Source: Undibacterium_A arcticum
GTDB lineage: Bacteria; Pseudomonadota; Gammaproteobacteria; Burkholderiales; Burkholderiaceae_D
Assembly (NCBI RefSeq): GCF_042660705.1
Contig: NZ_JBHSUQ010000002.1
Direction: 5' to 3' (one strand)
DNA length: 64,000 bases
Both the position numbers and the translations under genes were made by a program. Shown piece after piece: positions 26,942 through 38,200 of the stretch. Positions within the stretch are counted from its first letter, which is position 1, and each line of letters starts with the position of its first letter. The notes under the pieces were generated by a model. It was not told the origin of the DNA, did no database searches, and saw nothing but the letters and a program-made list of their open reading frames with translations.

Positions 26942-27394
26942 TTGGCGAAGCTGATGATTCTGGGCCAGCGCTACGCCATCCAGGCAAATATTGAGACACT
27001 GACCCCCGAAACATTCACGCACGTCGCCAACACAAAGATGAAGCTGCTAAAGCCTGCGCTGACCATTCTCAAAAATCGTGATATGGCGGCCATGAAGAAG
27101 TTTGAGGATTTGCTGCCACTCGATGAGCAACTCGAAGCGATGATGTCGCACCAGGCGCCGCAAATCTCCATCAGTACCTTGGCCGCGCTACGAACCACCA
27201 TGGCCGCCAATCCTTCCTCACCGGCCTCGCCGGAAAAACAGGCGGTCGCGGTAACGATGCCATCGGCACCCAAGATCATTCCGGCCGCGCAGCGAATCGC
27301 GAACCACCCGGATCCGATGGCCGCCTTGTCCGCAGAAGGATGGCTGGCGGACGATGCCTTTGAGTTTTCTCCCGCCTACCGCGCCAGCGCGTAG
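26942..27394 (+). pseudogene. C-terminal fragment of a TnsC-like transposition ATPase
   Basis: The frame reads EFFLAKLMILGQRYAIQANI, then TPETFTHVANTKMKLLKPAL and KKFEDLLPLDEQLEAMM, matching the C-terminal helical region of TnsC-type AAA+ proteins. No Walker A or B is present; an in-frame stop lies about 50 bp upstream of the fragment and the ATPase domain is missing. It is followed by a Pro/Ala linker and a short conserved end (GWLADDAFEF). The tnsD gene starts 33 bp later, the normal Tn7-like order. Confidence 0.65.
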
Positions 27395-27426
27395 GCATTG
27401 CCAGTCGCTGAAATTGAAGCGAAATC

Positions 27427-29147
27427 ATGGACGGCGAAGCGACAATTCCTCGCCTGCATTTTTTTCCGTCGCGGTTGCCCGACGAAACCCTGCACAGCCG
27501 CGTGTCGCGCCTCCACACCCTGTCGGGCAATCTGGACGACAGGCATACTTTGCAGGACGCGTTCGGCTCGCATACCCTGGTGGCGACGTCGCACCTGCCA
27601 AGCCATCTCAATGCCCTCTCATCCAGGCTACCCGACGCTTTATGTGCCAGCGCGGAGGACTTTCTAGAACAGTCAACCCTGTTTCCCTATTTCCGACCAT
27701 TTCTTCAACCCGCCCAAGTGGAGAACTGCCGCGCAGCCATGTGCAGCAATAACGCCGGGGAAGTAAAGGTTGCCATCGGACTGGTGGCCAGCAGGATAGG
27801 CGGCCGCAACGCATTAAGGTTCTACCGCCAATGTTGTATCGAAGACGCGCTGCGGTATGGTGTCGCGTACTGGCATCGGACACACCAGCTGCCTGGTGCA
27901 TGGCTGTGCGTCGATCATGGCGAGCCGTTGGTCGAAGTTCACGCGAGTTGGCTTCGGTCTCATCGGCACAACCTGTTCCTGCCCATGCCAGAGCAGTTCA
28001 GCGGCTGTTCATCCGAACATTCGATTCGTGCCAGCCATGCAGCCTGCCTTTCCAAATGCGCGGCGCTCAGCGTTGAGTTACTGGGATCGAATCAGACTCC
28101 GCTTGATCCAGGCGTCCTGCGGTCCTTTTACCGCGACTGCGCCACCCAGCAGGGATGGATAGACGCACATGGAAGAATATGCGCGGCTGCCGTTCACAGA
28201 TCCGCTATGGAATTCTGCGGCCAGTGGCCGCTCGACCAGGACTTTCGGTTCATTCAAGACGAGCATTGGATCTTCAAATTGCTGCACAAGCATCGCGGCT
28301 CGATGCATCCGCTCAAACACGTGGCCATGCTGATTTGCTCAGGAGCGACTGGCGTAGTTTGCTTAGTTACTGCCGGACTCGCCGCACGCCGCCCACACCG
28401 GTTCCGCCACAGCGGCCGCGAATTTGTTCTCCCCCCGAGACAATAGCGCCGGTCAATTACCCACAGGCGACTCGGCCCAAGATACTTAAAGGGGAAAAAC
28501 TGAAAGGGCTACGCTTTGCTTTGGCGACGACCGATTCGTTGCAGCAGATCGCTCAAGTTCACAGTGTTTCCCTCCCATCCCTATACCGCATTCTGCGCAG
28601 AGAACCGGCAGTGGCTGCTGCACGCAATGATCGCCATCGTGACATGCGCAGGCAGCGATTCATTGACGAACTGCGAGCGATGCCCCCGAGGCGCGCGCAA
28701 GACTATATGTGGCTGTATCGGAATGATCGCGCCTGGTTGGATCAGCAAACAGCCCTACAATTAGAACGCCCAAGCAAGTCCGCACAGTGGCGCGTGGACT
28801 GGAACAAGCGTGACATCAAACTTACGCAAGCAGTACGGCATTGGGCCATGGTGTTTTACGCCACCATACCGCCCATCAGAGTTTCAAAGACGCTGGTCGC
28901 CCGATCCACCGGAATGCAGACGACAATAGAAAAGTATGCATCGCGACTCCCCTTGACGGTGGCGGCGATAGCGCAAGCAACGGAGAGCGTTGAAGACTTT
29001 CAGTGTCGGCGCCTGGAACGGGCCGGGGAAGAACTGATGGCCTTCGGCCAGCCGCTCCTGCCGTGGGAAATTTTGCGAATTGCTGGCGTGAAGCCCCCTT
29101 TGCTACCAGCCGTAGTACGAACGTTAGCCAAAATCACCGGAAGTTGA
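27427..29147 (+). CDS. TnsD/TniQ-family Tn7-like target selector (frameshifted)
   Basis: About 570 residues in two frames. The N-terminal TniQ domain reads FPSRLPDETLHSRVSRLHTL and GSHTLVATSHLPSHL. A zinc-finger region follows, FYRQCCIEDALRYG with LPGAWLCVDHGEPL (CxxH). After a shift near 28345 the C-terminal half continues: FALATTDSLQQIAQVHSVSL (an HTH), ARNDRHRDM, and RAQDYMWLYRNDRAWLD with RVDWNKRDIKL. TnsD binds an attachment site and recruits the transposase. tnsA, tnsB and most of tnsC are missing, so this is a stranded end of a Tn7-like element. Confidence 0.75.
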
Positions 29148-29305
29148 ATCCCCTACGAGCCATCTGTTCCGAATTAAATAGAGCTCCTAAAGCTCAGGGA
29201 CGAAATTCCAATAGGTTTCCTGTTTCCGCCCTTCCAGTGCTAGTGCACGCATTCTGTCCGGTTTGAGCCTTCAGGCCTTGGAGTCTTATGACCCTTCGTG
29301 ATGTC

Positions 29306-30340
29306 TTAGGGATAGAGGACGTATGCTGGCCGGTCACCTAGATGCCGCCGGTTTTCGTCTAAGGATGACGTATCCAGCGCGTAAGCTCGAAGCAGCCACC
29401 TTGCTTGCCCACCAACGCCCCCTCCTACAAGGCCGCGGCCGTGCAGGCAAAGCCGATTGCTGACAATAAGCACATCACCTGGTTCGATTACAACTTTGTC
29501 GACCACCGTGTTGCACGCCCGTTCAAGATTGTCCGAAGCGGATTTCGCGTCCCCTCCTAGAACGGTGGGTTTTACCGAACTATGGCTATAGCGAACTATT
29601 GTTCCAGGCGGCGCGTCCTTCAGAACAGGCTCATCGACAGCGGTGTGAACGTTGCTTAGGATTTCCCTCATGCCTTCCCAGAAGGTAAATTGCGACTCGA
29701 TCGTGTACTGATCTTTCTTCAATTCAGCAATATCGCCAGGCGACAGTTCTCTAAGCACGTCCGCGAGAGCCATTACCGTGGTCGGAACTGCGTCAGGATT
29801 GCGCAGACCCACCAAAGTCACTAAATCAGGGGAGGGGGCAATTCGCGGATCATTGGCGTCAAACTCGCCGTTGAAAGGAAAGCTTACGCCATCCGTGTGA
29901 CCGCGCATGCTCCCGATGGATTTATCCGCGTATCGACCTTCTCCCGAGATAGCGACAAGGTTTACGAAAAGGGCGCCGTCGTTCTCAGTTCCGTAGGAGA
30001 CGGTCTCCTTGCCCAGAAAACCATGTACTGCCAACGCAGCTGCACGACCAGCGACAACGCTGTCCGCGTCAGGCACGGGCGTGAACCAGTCTGGCGTTTC
30101 AGGGAGGTCGGCCGACACGAACACCTGCCTAAGGTGAAAGTATGGAGAATCCAGCACGACTTGGCGCGCAGCTTCCAAATCAAAGTCCGCCTCGACCAAC
30201 TTCTGCTCAACCGCTGCCGCCAGCCGGGTGCTGAGGGGGGAAGGATTGCTAATGTCGATAAGCCGCTGGTCAGGCGGTGTAGCCTGAATCCATGCATTTA
30301 CGGCGCTCTTTACAGCCGTAGCCAGGTCCCGCTCCTGCAT
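29306..30340 (-). CDS. TauD/clavaminate synthase-like 2OG-Fe(II) oxygenase
   Basis: 344 residues. The iron facial triad is visible: MRGHTDGVSFPF gives H-x-D at about residue 146, and VSNRLCLHGRGL gives the distal His near residue 304. RWLLRAYALD supplies the Arg that binds 2-oxoglutarate. The spacing fits the TauD/asparagine-oxygenase branch. Substrate unknown. It is transcribed away from the 30437-34801 genes, with a 97-bp shared promoter gap, in a defence-like setting, so a role with the helicase fusion is possible but unproven. Full length and unbroken. Confidence 0.8.
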   Translation of the reverse strand: MQERDLATAVKSAVNAWIQATPPDQRLIDISNPSPLSTRLAAAVEQKLVEADFDLEAARQVVLDSPYFHLRQVFVSADLPETPDWFTPVPDADSVVAGRAAALAVHGFLGKETVSYGTENDGALFVNLVAISGEGRYADKSIGSMRGHTDGVSFPFNGEFDANDPRIAPSPDLVTLVGLRNPDAVPTTVMALADVLRELSPGDIAELKKDQYTIESQFTFWEGMREILSNVHTAVDEPVLKDAPPGTIVRYSHSSVKPTVLGGDAKSASDNLERACNTVVDKVVIEPGDVLIVSNRLCLHGRGLVGGGVGGQARWLLRAYALDTSSLDENRRHLGDRPAYVLYP

Positions 30341-30359
30341 AACAATTCCCTAAAATTTG

Positions 30360-30396
30360 TTGATACATTATTGATATAAGCCTACACTGTTGTCAA
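30360..30396. promoter_or_regulatory. Overlapping divergent promoters
   Basis: Plus strand: TTGATA (30360-30365), 17-bp spacer, TACACT (30383-30388), towards the 30437 gene. Minus strand: TTGACA (30396-30391), 18-bp spacer, AATAAT (30372-30367), towards the oxygenase. The two overlap, so binding of one regulator would affect both. Confidence 0.5.
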
Positions 30397-30436
30397 GGGG
30401 GTGAGCGCGCACCGCCATTTGCTATGGGAGGCACCT

Positions 30437-30694
30437 ATGAATTCCACACTTAATTGTGCAGACATTACACGAGGACAAGTACTTTTGTCTCGACTGCCAG
30501 ATTGCTATTTTGCCATTCTTAGAACATTCGATCTTCAACAGATAGATGGGAATGAGGTGGCTTGCACATTCGAAGTTCCGGGCAATGGAAGATGGACGGC
30601 GACGGCTGCCTCTTCCATCGAAGCGATTCGCTCGGCTCTTATCGAGCTTGCTTCGTTAATAGACACGCCGTTCTTTCGGAATCTGAACATCTGA
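30437..30694 (+). CDS. Small hypothetical protein, 85 residues
   Basis: Starts MNSTLNCADITRGQVLLSRL behind GGGAGG. Contains DCYFAILRTFDLQQIDGNEV and GRWTATAASSIEAIRSALIEL, a beta-alpha layout typical of small ubiquitin-sized or double-psi folds, but no family is recognised. First gene of the plus-strand cassette that leads into the regulator and the helicase fusion. Confidence 0.55.
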   Translation: MNSTLNCADITRGQVLLSRLPDCYFAILRTFDLQQIDGNEVACTFEVPGNGRWTATAASSIEAIRSALIELASLIDTPFFRNLNI

Positions 30695-31473
30695 TCAGTG
30701 CCAATGTTTCTTCAACCGGAGAAATTCAATCGTCTTCCGATACAAAGTCTGCGCGACTTCGCTCAAAGACCCGACAGCTTACGGTTGGCGTATCTATGCC
30801 TACGAGTCTAAAGGAGCGTCTTACTGTACTCGCAGACTCTCAGGGGGGAAGCTTTGCTGAGGTCGCTCGAAGGTTTGCATTGTTTGGTTTCGAGGACTTC
30901 GTGGACAGGTCTCTTTTTGTTAGCTCAAAATCGCTCTTCGACCTGCTAGATCGAGAACTCAATAATTGGCAGCACTCAGACTCTGAACAAGTGATGCTGA
31001 GGCTAGATCCTGGTCATGCAGTGCGTATGAGGACTGCTGCTATGGAACATGGGAAATCTGCATCCGAGTTGGGTGCTCTTTGCATGGCTCATGGACTCGC
31101 AATGCAGGAACAGTTGGTATTACTTGAGGCGAAGGTAACCAACTGCAAGGGGCCGGCCATACGCTCGCTCTTGACTCAAGTGGGATTGGGTTCCTATGCG
31201 GCCTCTCTTCTCTCTGGAGTTCTTGCTGGCCACATCAGAGCACCTAAGTCAATTCTTAAAAGGCTTGCGAACGTCTTTGAGGCACCAGAGACGCTATTGA
31301 CGACGCTTTTCAGGCGCTCCTTTGAAAGCCGAGTAGTTCCCTCATTTAAGGCGGAGCACGGAAAACCTGAGGTCTCCCACGCTGCAACATCGTGGGACGT
31401 GGCGGTGAAGTCGTTAAATCTCCCCTCGGATCAAACCAAAGAGCTTCTTGACATAGGGGCTAAACGCATATGA
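30562..31473 (+). CDS. Tandem RHH plus Xre-like DNA-binding protein
   Basis: The open frame begins at 30562 but real coding is convincing only from about 30690 (ISANVSSTGEIQ); the first Met after that is at 30796, inside the first domain, so the start is probably non-ATG or affected by an indel. Two ribbon-helix-helix-like units are seen, RQLTVGVSMPTSLKERLTVL and EQVMLRLDPGHAVRMRTAAM. A helix-turn-helix-like stretch follows (SYAASLLSGVLAGHIRAPKS). The protein ends one codon into the next gene (overlap ATGA). XRE-type proteins are the usual partners of ImmA/IrrE peptidases, which fits its neighbour. Confidence 0.6.
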   Translation: MHIRSSGQWKMDGDGCLFHRSDSLGSYRACFVNRHAVLSESEHLISANVSSTGEIQSSSDTKSARLRSKTRQLTVGVSMPTSLKERLTVLADSQGGSFAEVARRFALFGFEDFVDRSLFVSSKSLFDLLDRELNNWQHSDSEQVMLRLDPGHAVRMRTAAMEHGKSASELGALCMAHGLAMQEQLVLLEAKVTNCKGPAIRSLLTQVGLGSYAASLLSGVLAGHIRAPKSILKRLANVFEAPETLLTTLFRRSFESRVVPSFKAEHGKPEVSHAATSWDVAVKSLNLPSDQTKELLDIGAKRI

Positions 31474-34400
31474 ATCTCTTCCAACGCGCTCGAGACGAAG
31501 CTCATGCGATCAGAGAAAAGCTGGCGCCGGGACGAGCTCATACACCGGTATCAGCAAGTGAGCTCATCCATCAAGTCGAGGGGATCCTGAATATCGCAAT
31601 CGAGCAAGTTGCCCCGACCTACGCAGATTTAGGAGGGGGAAGCGCGGTCCTTCAGCGGGAACAACAATTTATCTACGTCAGTACGAGCGTAGACAATTGG
31701 AGTGACGAATTCTGCGGATTAGTCGCACATGAACTTGGGCACTTCTTTCTCGATAGCTCACACGCTCCTGTCACTGTAGCTCACCTGAGTACGCTCTTCG
31801 GTGGCGACGGATCGCCCGGAGTAATGAAGGTTGAGGCGTACGGTGCTCGGGAACGTCAAGAGCTTCAAGCCAACGTTTTTGCGCGTGAACTGCTTTTACC
31901 TCGAGATGTAGCGCGGAACCTCGCAGTTGCAGGTAAGGGCTCGACCGAGATTGCAAAGCTGCTTGGCGTCCCACGCGAATTTGTTCGTCAGCAGATGCTT
32001 GACGCGTTACTCTTACCGGAGGCGACAGCTACATCAATCTCGTTAAGTCCACCAAGCCCAGACCAGCTCGCCGCAGCGATGGCTGAAGAGCGCGCCGCAA
32101 ACGTCGTGGCGGGACCCGGAACAGGTAAGACGACGACTCTGATTCACCGGGTCAAATACCTTGTGGAAGTGAAGAAAGTACATCCCAGCCAAATTATTGT
32201 TCTGACGTTTACAAACAAGGCCGCATTTGAACTGGTCGAGCGACTCAGGAGTGCCGGCATTAATGATGCTGCTGAGATCTGGGCTGGCACATTTCATGCG
32301 TTTGGTCTTGAGTTTCTACGTAAATATCACCAGCGTTTGGACTAGATGCAGACTTGAACGTGGCGGACCATCTTTCGTCTATGACCATGTTGGTAGCAGG
32401 GCTCCCCCGCGTGGACCTAATCCATTTTTCGCGTGTGGAAGATCCCTATGAATGGCTATCCCCAGTCATTGAGAGCATCACGCGTCTCAAAGAGGAACTC
32501 GTTACGTCCGCTGATTATCGACACTTCGTTGAGAGCCATCCTATTCAGGACCTGGAACTGCAGCGAAAAAGGCTGGACGTTGCAACGATCTACGAGCTGT
32601 ATGAGACCTTGCTTGTAGAGCGCAGGACTGTCGATTTCGTCGACTTGATCGCTAAACCTGCAGTCGCGCTCAAGGCCGACCGAACGCCGTTCGCGGAGGT
32701 TGCTGACCAGTTCCAATACGTCATGGTCGACGAGTACCAAGACGTTACACAAGCAATGGTCGAGATGCTACGTCAAATCTCCCACAAGAAATCCATTTGG
32801 GTAGTTGGTGATGTACGTCAGGCCATTCATCACTGGCGTGGTGCATCGCTTAAGAGCCTTTTGAAGTTTGACACCGTGTTCAAAGCACATGCCGGTGGGA
32901 CTAAAATTCAGCGCTACCCGCTTAGCAATAACCGAAGAAGTGCTCAAGAGATCGTCGACCTCACACAGCATGTAGGACGCATTCATATGCTGGAGTCGGA
33001 ATTGCCTCTGGATGAGGTGAATGCGACCAAAGGACAATGTGGAGAGAAACCATTTGTTGTCACCTGTTCTGAACGGGATGCCATCCTCGGTTCCGTTCTT
33101 CAGAACATCTCGGCATTACGCCATCGAGGTGTATCGTTCGGCCAACAAGCAGTTCTTTGCCGGGGTACCGCAGACGTACAAAAGGCCTCAGAACTCCTTG
33201 CCAGCCAAGGCATTCCCGTCATCTACATCGGAGATTTGGCGCAGCGTACGGAAATAAAACAGCTGCTCTGCCTGGTGCAATTGCTTGTGGAGCGTAGACC
33301 GAAGGCGCTGATTGGTCTATCTGGTATAGCCGGATTGAGCATGTCTATGAGTGACATAAAATTGCTTCTCCAGGCTGCCGAAGGAAACGTGGCATATCAA
33401 CGTGGCAGATGGCTGCATGCGCCTCCTCCCGGGCTCTCGAAGGCCGCGTATTCCGTTGTCGCTAACCTGCGACAGTTAATTGGTGAGCATCGCCACAGCT
33501 CCAACCCATGGGAATTTGTGTGTGACCTTTTGCTCGAGAAGCGATTTGGCCTTCCTCCCATCTCTGATGTGTCCGTCCAAGCGTGGGTGAAACGAATTGC
33601 CCTGTGGCAGTTCGCCTATTCCGTTCGTAATGGTAATGGCGAAATGAAGGAGGCACGCCTTTCCCGCTATCTGATGCGCCAACGTCTTCGCCAGCGTATT
33701 GGGGATAGCCAAGTGCAACGTGAACTTCCTCCAGAGGCAGCAAGCCTTGATGGCGTGCGCCTTATGACAGTACATGGAAGCAAGGGGCTTGAATTTGAAG
33801 CGGTGCACGTCGCGTACGTCACCGCAGACCACTACGGTGGACAGAAGCCTAGCTGGAGCCCGGAGGGTATTCTGGATATTGTGCCCCCAGAGGCACTCGG
33901 TAGCAGCTTAGCGGAATATGAGAGCGAGTCTGCGGTCGAGCGAAACAACCTGCTGTATGTTGCTGTCTCTCGTGCAAAGCGTCACCTCTACCTATACCAG
34001 GACAACAAGTTCGGCAGCCACACACTTGTGCCACAACTCACTCACTACCCTCCGAGATTTACTCCTCACGTCTACAATGGAGCGGTGCTGAAGGCGGCAA
34101 GGGCTGCGGCAACGCAAACATTCGTTGCGCCGAATACCCTGAGCTTTGAAGATTTCAGTTCGTACGTGCGATGCCCTCTTAGCTACTGGTATTCTCAAGT
34201 TTGTGGGCTCAAAAGTGAAGCGGATATTGATGTCTCGATTCGAGCTCGTCGAGCAGTGCTTGACGCTCTGAAAGCTGTGGCGTCGGGCGTCTCGGGTTCG
34301 CCTAACGCATCGCTCGAAGCTGCTTGGGCTACTCGAATGCTACCTTCTGCAATTGAGGATCCGTCACTTTGGAGGGACGTTCAAAATGCGCTGAGCCGTG

Positions 34401-34801
34401 GCGTTGCGCTCGTCAGAACCGCCCAGAAGCGCGGTGGCTACTACTACGAGCCGTCGGCGGCCGTTGGTGGCGTCACCGTACAGATGCCTTGGGGCTTTGC
34501 AATTAGCAGCGGCCATTCGCTTGAGTATGCGATGGTGAGGTTTGCGCGCCGAGGGGTTTCAGACCTTTCCACTGTACTTAAGCCCTTTGTGCCAGGGCTC
34601 AACGTTCCTGGCCCCAAAAAGCTGACATTGAACTACGTCCTTTCTGACACTGTAGACGATGTCCCAGGCGCGAAGAAGATTGAAGCAACAAAATCTTATG
34701 GGGCAGCAATACGATTCCTTACAGGGGACAACAGTCCAACCATAGGTCATCATTGTGCTCGGTGCGACTTCTCAACAATTTGTCCTTCGTCGCCGAGTTA
34801 A
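31470..34801 (+). CDS. ImmA/IrrE metallopeptidase - UvrD-type helicase - Fe-S domain fusion (frameshifted)
   Basis: About 1110 residues. Residues 1-180 are an ImmA/IrrE peptidase, with HELGH at 87-91 and ELQANVFA at 131-138. From about 200 an SF1A helicase starts: AGPGTGKTTT (Walker A), TFTNKAA and GTFHAFG. A missing G near 32340 breaks the frame (QRLD then stop); restoring it gives QRLGLDADLNVADHL. It then continues with VDEYQDV, VVGDVRQAIHHWRG, VHGSKGLEFEAVHV and NLLYVAVSRAKRHL. The C-terminus has RCPLSYWY and HCARCDFSTICP, a four-Cys Cas4/AddB-like cluster, but no clear D/E-x-K nuclease residues. Likely a DNA-unwinding defence or repair effector whose peptidase head may cleave the Xre partner (inference). 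Confidence 0.75.
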
Positions 34802-35268
34802 TTGGAACTATACCCTGCACGCGGAGGCATAAACCTGAAGCGGAGCCGGGAGCAGAGTTTTTGCTTCGCCAGTTCATTAACGCAGTTGGCGCGTTTGGCC
34901 AAGGAATTTGACTGCCGTGTTCCGACGAGCCGGGGCCAGAGAGGCGCAATGACGGGTACGCGGTCAGCGAAGTCGCAGAGCGGCCTGGCGTGAGCATCCA
35001 TAGTCTGTACGCCTGCTCTTGTCTGTCTACAAAGTATCGAAAATCCACAATATCGTACTCGTACGGCGCGGATGGTGATGTGCGGCACCGAGGCAAGCGC
35101 CGCATGATGATCATGCCCTCGGTCGGACGCCGAACGACTGCATACGAAGGGGCAAGTTTTTTTCTGTCCACAGGCCACTCGGCCAATGGACACCACATCT
35201 GCTAAAGTGTTCAGCTGATCGCAGCTCCCAGCCGTGGCCGGAGCAGATATCACACACCGGAGGCTGAG
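34802..35268. other. Intergenic stretch between helicase fusion and Avs-like gene
   Basis: No complete gene. A short IS3 orfA remnant lies at 34954-35013. The last bases form GGAGG and a spacer before the TTG start at 35269. Other open frames here have no recognisable content. Confidence 0.5.
34954..35013 (+). pseudogene. IS3-family orfA remnant
   Basis: One frame reads GYAVSEVAERPGVSIHSLYA, the HTH segment of IS3-type OrfA proteins. Only about 20 residues are recognisable; both sides are degenerate. Confidence 0.5.
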
Positions 35269-38200
35269 TTGCCGTTGCGCATCGATTTTTCTGACATTCG
35301 AGAGCACAGGAGTACCCAGATGGGTGGCTTCGAAGAGCTCTGCTGCCAGCTGGCTGCCTTGGAGGACCCGACAGAGGGCTCACGGTTCGTTCGGAAAGGC
35401 CCGGGGGCGGATCAGGGCCTGGAGTGCTACCGCACGTACGCGGATGGGCGCGAAGTTGGCTGGCAAGCCAAGTACTTTATGAACGGGTTCGAATCGACCC
35501 AAATCAGCGATCTCGCCGAATCCCTGCAGCGCGCGATGGCCGCCCATCCGCAGCTGAAGAAATTCATTGTCTGCCTGCCTATCGACCTCCAAGACAACCG
35601 CTCCGGCAAGAAGCTGAGCCAGGTGCAGCGGTACGAGAACTGGCGCGATAGGAGCATCAAGGCCGCCGCGTCGCAGGGCCGAATCTTGGAAATCGAGCTT
35701 TGGAGCGCGTCAAGTATCATGGAGCGGCTCGGCCGCGATACCCCTGCCTACTCGGGGCGGGCCCGCTACTGGTTCGACACCGTCCGCTTCAGCTCGGCTT
35801 GGTTCCGCGAGAAGTTCGAGGTCCCGCGCCGCAATCTCGGCGAGCGGTACAGTCCTGAGAGCCATGTAGACTTGCCTATTCAGCAAGCCTTGCAAGCGCT
35901 TGCGCGTGATCCGGAACTGCTGAAAGAGCCGTTCGTCTGGGCCGCAGAAATCACGTACCGCCTCGACGGAGCGGCTCGCAACTTGGTGCGGCACGGCTTG
36001 ACGTCCGCTGCTGACCGGATAAAGCGAGCCTACGAACCGCTGCTTGATGCCCTCACTGGTTCACCGGCTACGTTGGATGCTCATCTCCCCTTAGACACTT
36101 GGGTCGCACTGTCGGCGGCTGGCACGCAGAGCGTCTCGAGTGCGCTGACCGAGCTTCAAGACAAGGTCGCCGACAAGGACCATGTCATTGCTCGCAAGGA
36201 CCTGTTCGATCTGTATTCCTCGGTAGACCACGTTCGGCGCGAGCTCGCAAGCATAAGTTGGCGTCTGGCGAACAAGCGGGAACTGGTCATCTCTGGACAG
36301 GCCGGCATCGGCAAGTCGCATCTAGTTGCCGACTTCGGAGCAAAGCAGCTCGAGCTGGCACGCCCTTTTGTCTTGGTTCTGACCGGAACCCTGACCGAGG
36401 CCGACCCTTGGGAACAGATTCGCGGGCAGCTGGACCTGGCGCAGGTTAGCACGAACGAGTTCCTCGGAGCTCTGGACGCTGCCGCAGAGGCCGCCGGTTG
36501 CCGGTCAGTGCTTGCAATTGACGCGCTGAACGAGAAGCACGGGGTCGACCTGTGGGAGACACGCCTTCAAGGGTTCGTTGCGCAGATGCAGCGATTCCCG
36601 CGCTTGGCATTGGTCTTGACGGTGCGCGACACGTACCTGCAATACCTCCCGCTGGAAGGACTCGAGCATGTCGTTCACCGTGGCTTCGCGGGTCATGCCG
36701 GGGCGGCTGCCAAGGCATACCTAGACCGGCGCGGTATTGCACGGCCCAGCTCGCCAAATCTGGCTCATGAGTTCGAGAACCCCCTGTTCCTGCGGACGTG
36801 CTGCTCATACCTTGACGCGGAAAACCTCAAGCAACTGCCCAAGGGCCTCGAAGGAATCACGGCAATTTTCAACTTCTACCTGTCGGCGGTGGCTAAGAAG
36901 GTAGAAAGAGAGCTGCGGCTTATTCCCCAGCAGAAGATTGCGCGCAAAGCACTCGACGAATTCCTTGACGGTTGCGCTACGTACGGGGACGGCGGCAGTT
37001 TGCCACTCGATGCGACGATTAAACTATTCGAGCGCTTCCACAATTCAGGGGGCAGAGTGGACAGGAGCCTTCTGTCGGCATTCCTCTCCGAAGGCGTGCT
37101 TACGCAGGAAGTCGAGCGCCGCAAAGGCAGGATTGTCGAAACCATCAGGTTTACGTTCGAGCGGCTGTCGGACCACCTGCGAGCCGGGCGCCTCGTCGCG
37201 CAAATTGACCCCGCCGACCTGCAGGGCTCAATCCGACGGGAGCCCCTGGGCACCTACTTTGGCCCTGAAGCATCTTGGCGCTTTGCTGGGGTCATCGAGG
37301 CACTTGCGGTCCAGTTTCCCGAGCGGTTCGGGTGCGAATTGTTCGATGTGCTGCCCAAGGACGCAATCCACGACCAGTCGCTAGCCGACGCTTTTGTAAG
37401 CTCGCTTGCCTGGCGTGCTCCCAATGCGTTCACGCAGCGGACGGTCGATTGGGTGTTCACGCTTTGCAAGCTCACCGGCCTATCTTCGTATGAGCTGCTG
37501 TTGCTAGTTTGCACCGAGCCGGAGAATCAGTTCAATGCCGAATGGTTGCACCATGACCTCTGGCAGCGTCCCATGCCTCAAAGAGACGCCGTGTGGTCTG
37601 TCTTCCTCGCGGAAGACGACTTGATCGAGGGAGGTACGGCCGAGTCCCTCATTGAGTGGGCTTGGCAGGTGGACGCCGGAGAGGTGGAACACCAGCGTCT
37701 ATGGCTCGCTGCGGTCGCGCTAACTTGGTTTCTGTCCACCAGCAACCGCGCCGTGCGAGACCGTGCCACCAAAGCCTTGGTAAATCTGTTGTCCTCCAAC
37801 CTCAGTGTTGCCGCTGCCCTGCTCGACAAGTTCAGTCAAGTCGACGACCCATACATTTCTGAGCGCCTTCTGGCTGCATGTTACGGGGCCGCGATGCAGG
37901 GAATAGACCGCGCGGGATGCACGGCCGTTGCGTCAGCAGTTTGGACCAACTACTTCGCCGGAGACCGCACACCGCCTCTTCATCTGCTGGCACGTGACTA
38001 TGCGCTCGGCACCCTGCTGTACGCCCGAGCTGCTGAACAGTTGCCCCCAGAAGTCGACATTGAAGCCGGCAAGGCCAAGTTCAATTCGCCTTGGCCCTTG
38101 GAGCCAGTGACCGATGACGATCTCAAGGAGTACCGCAAGAAGGGGTACGGCGACTCCATTTTCTCGTCGACCGAAGAGCATGGGGATTTTGGTAACTACA

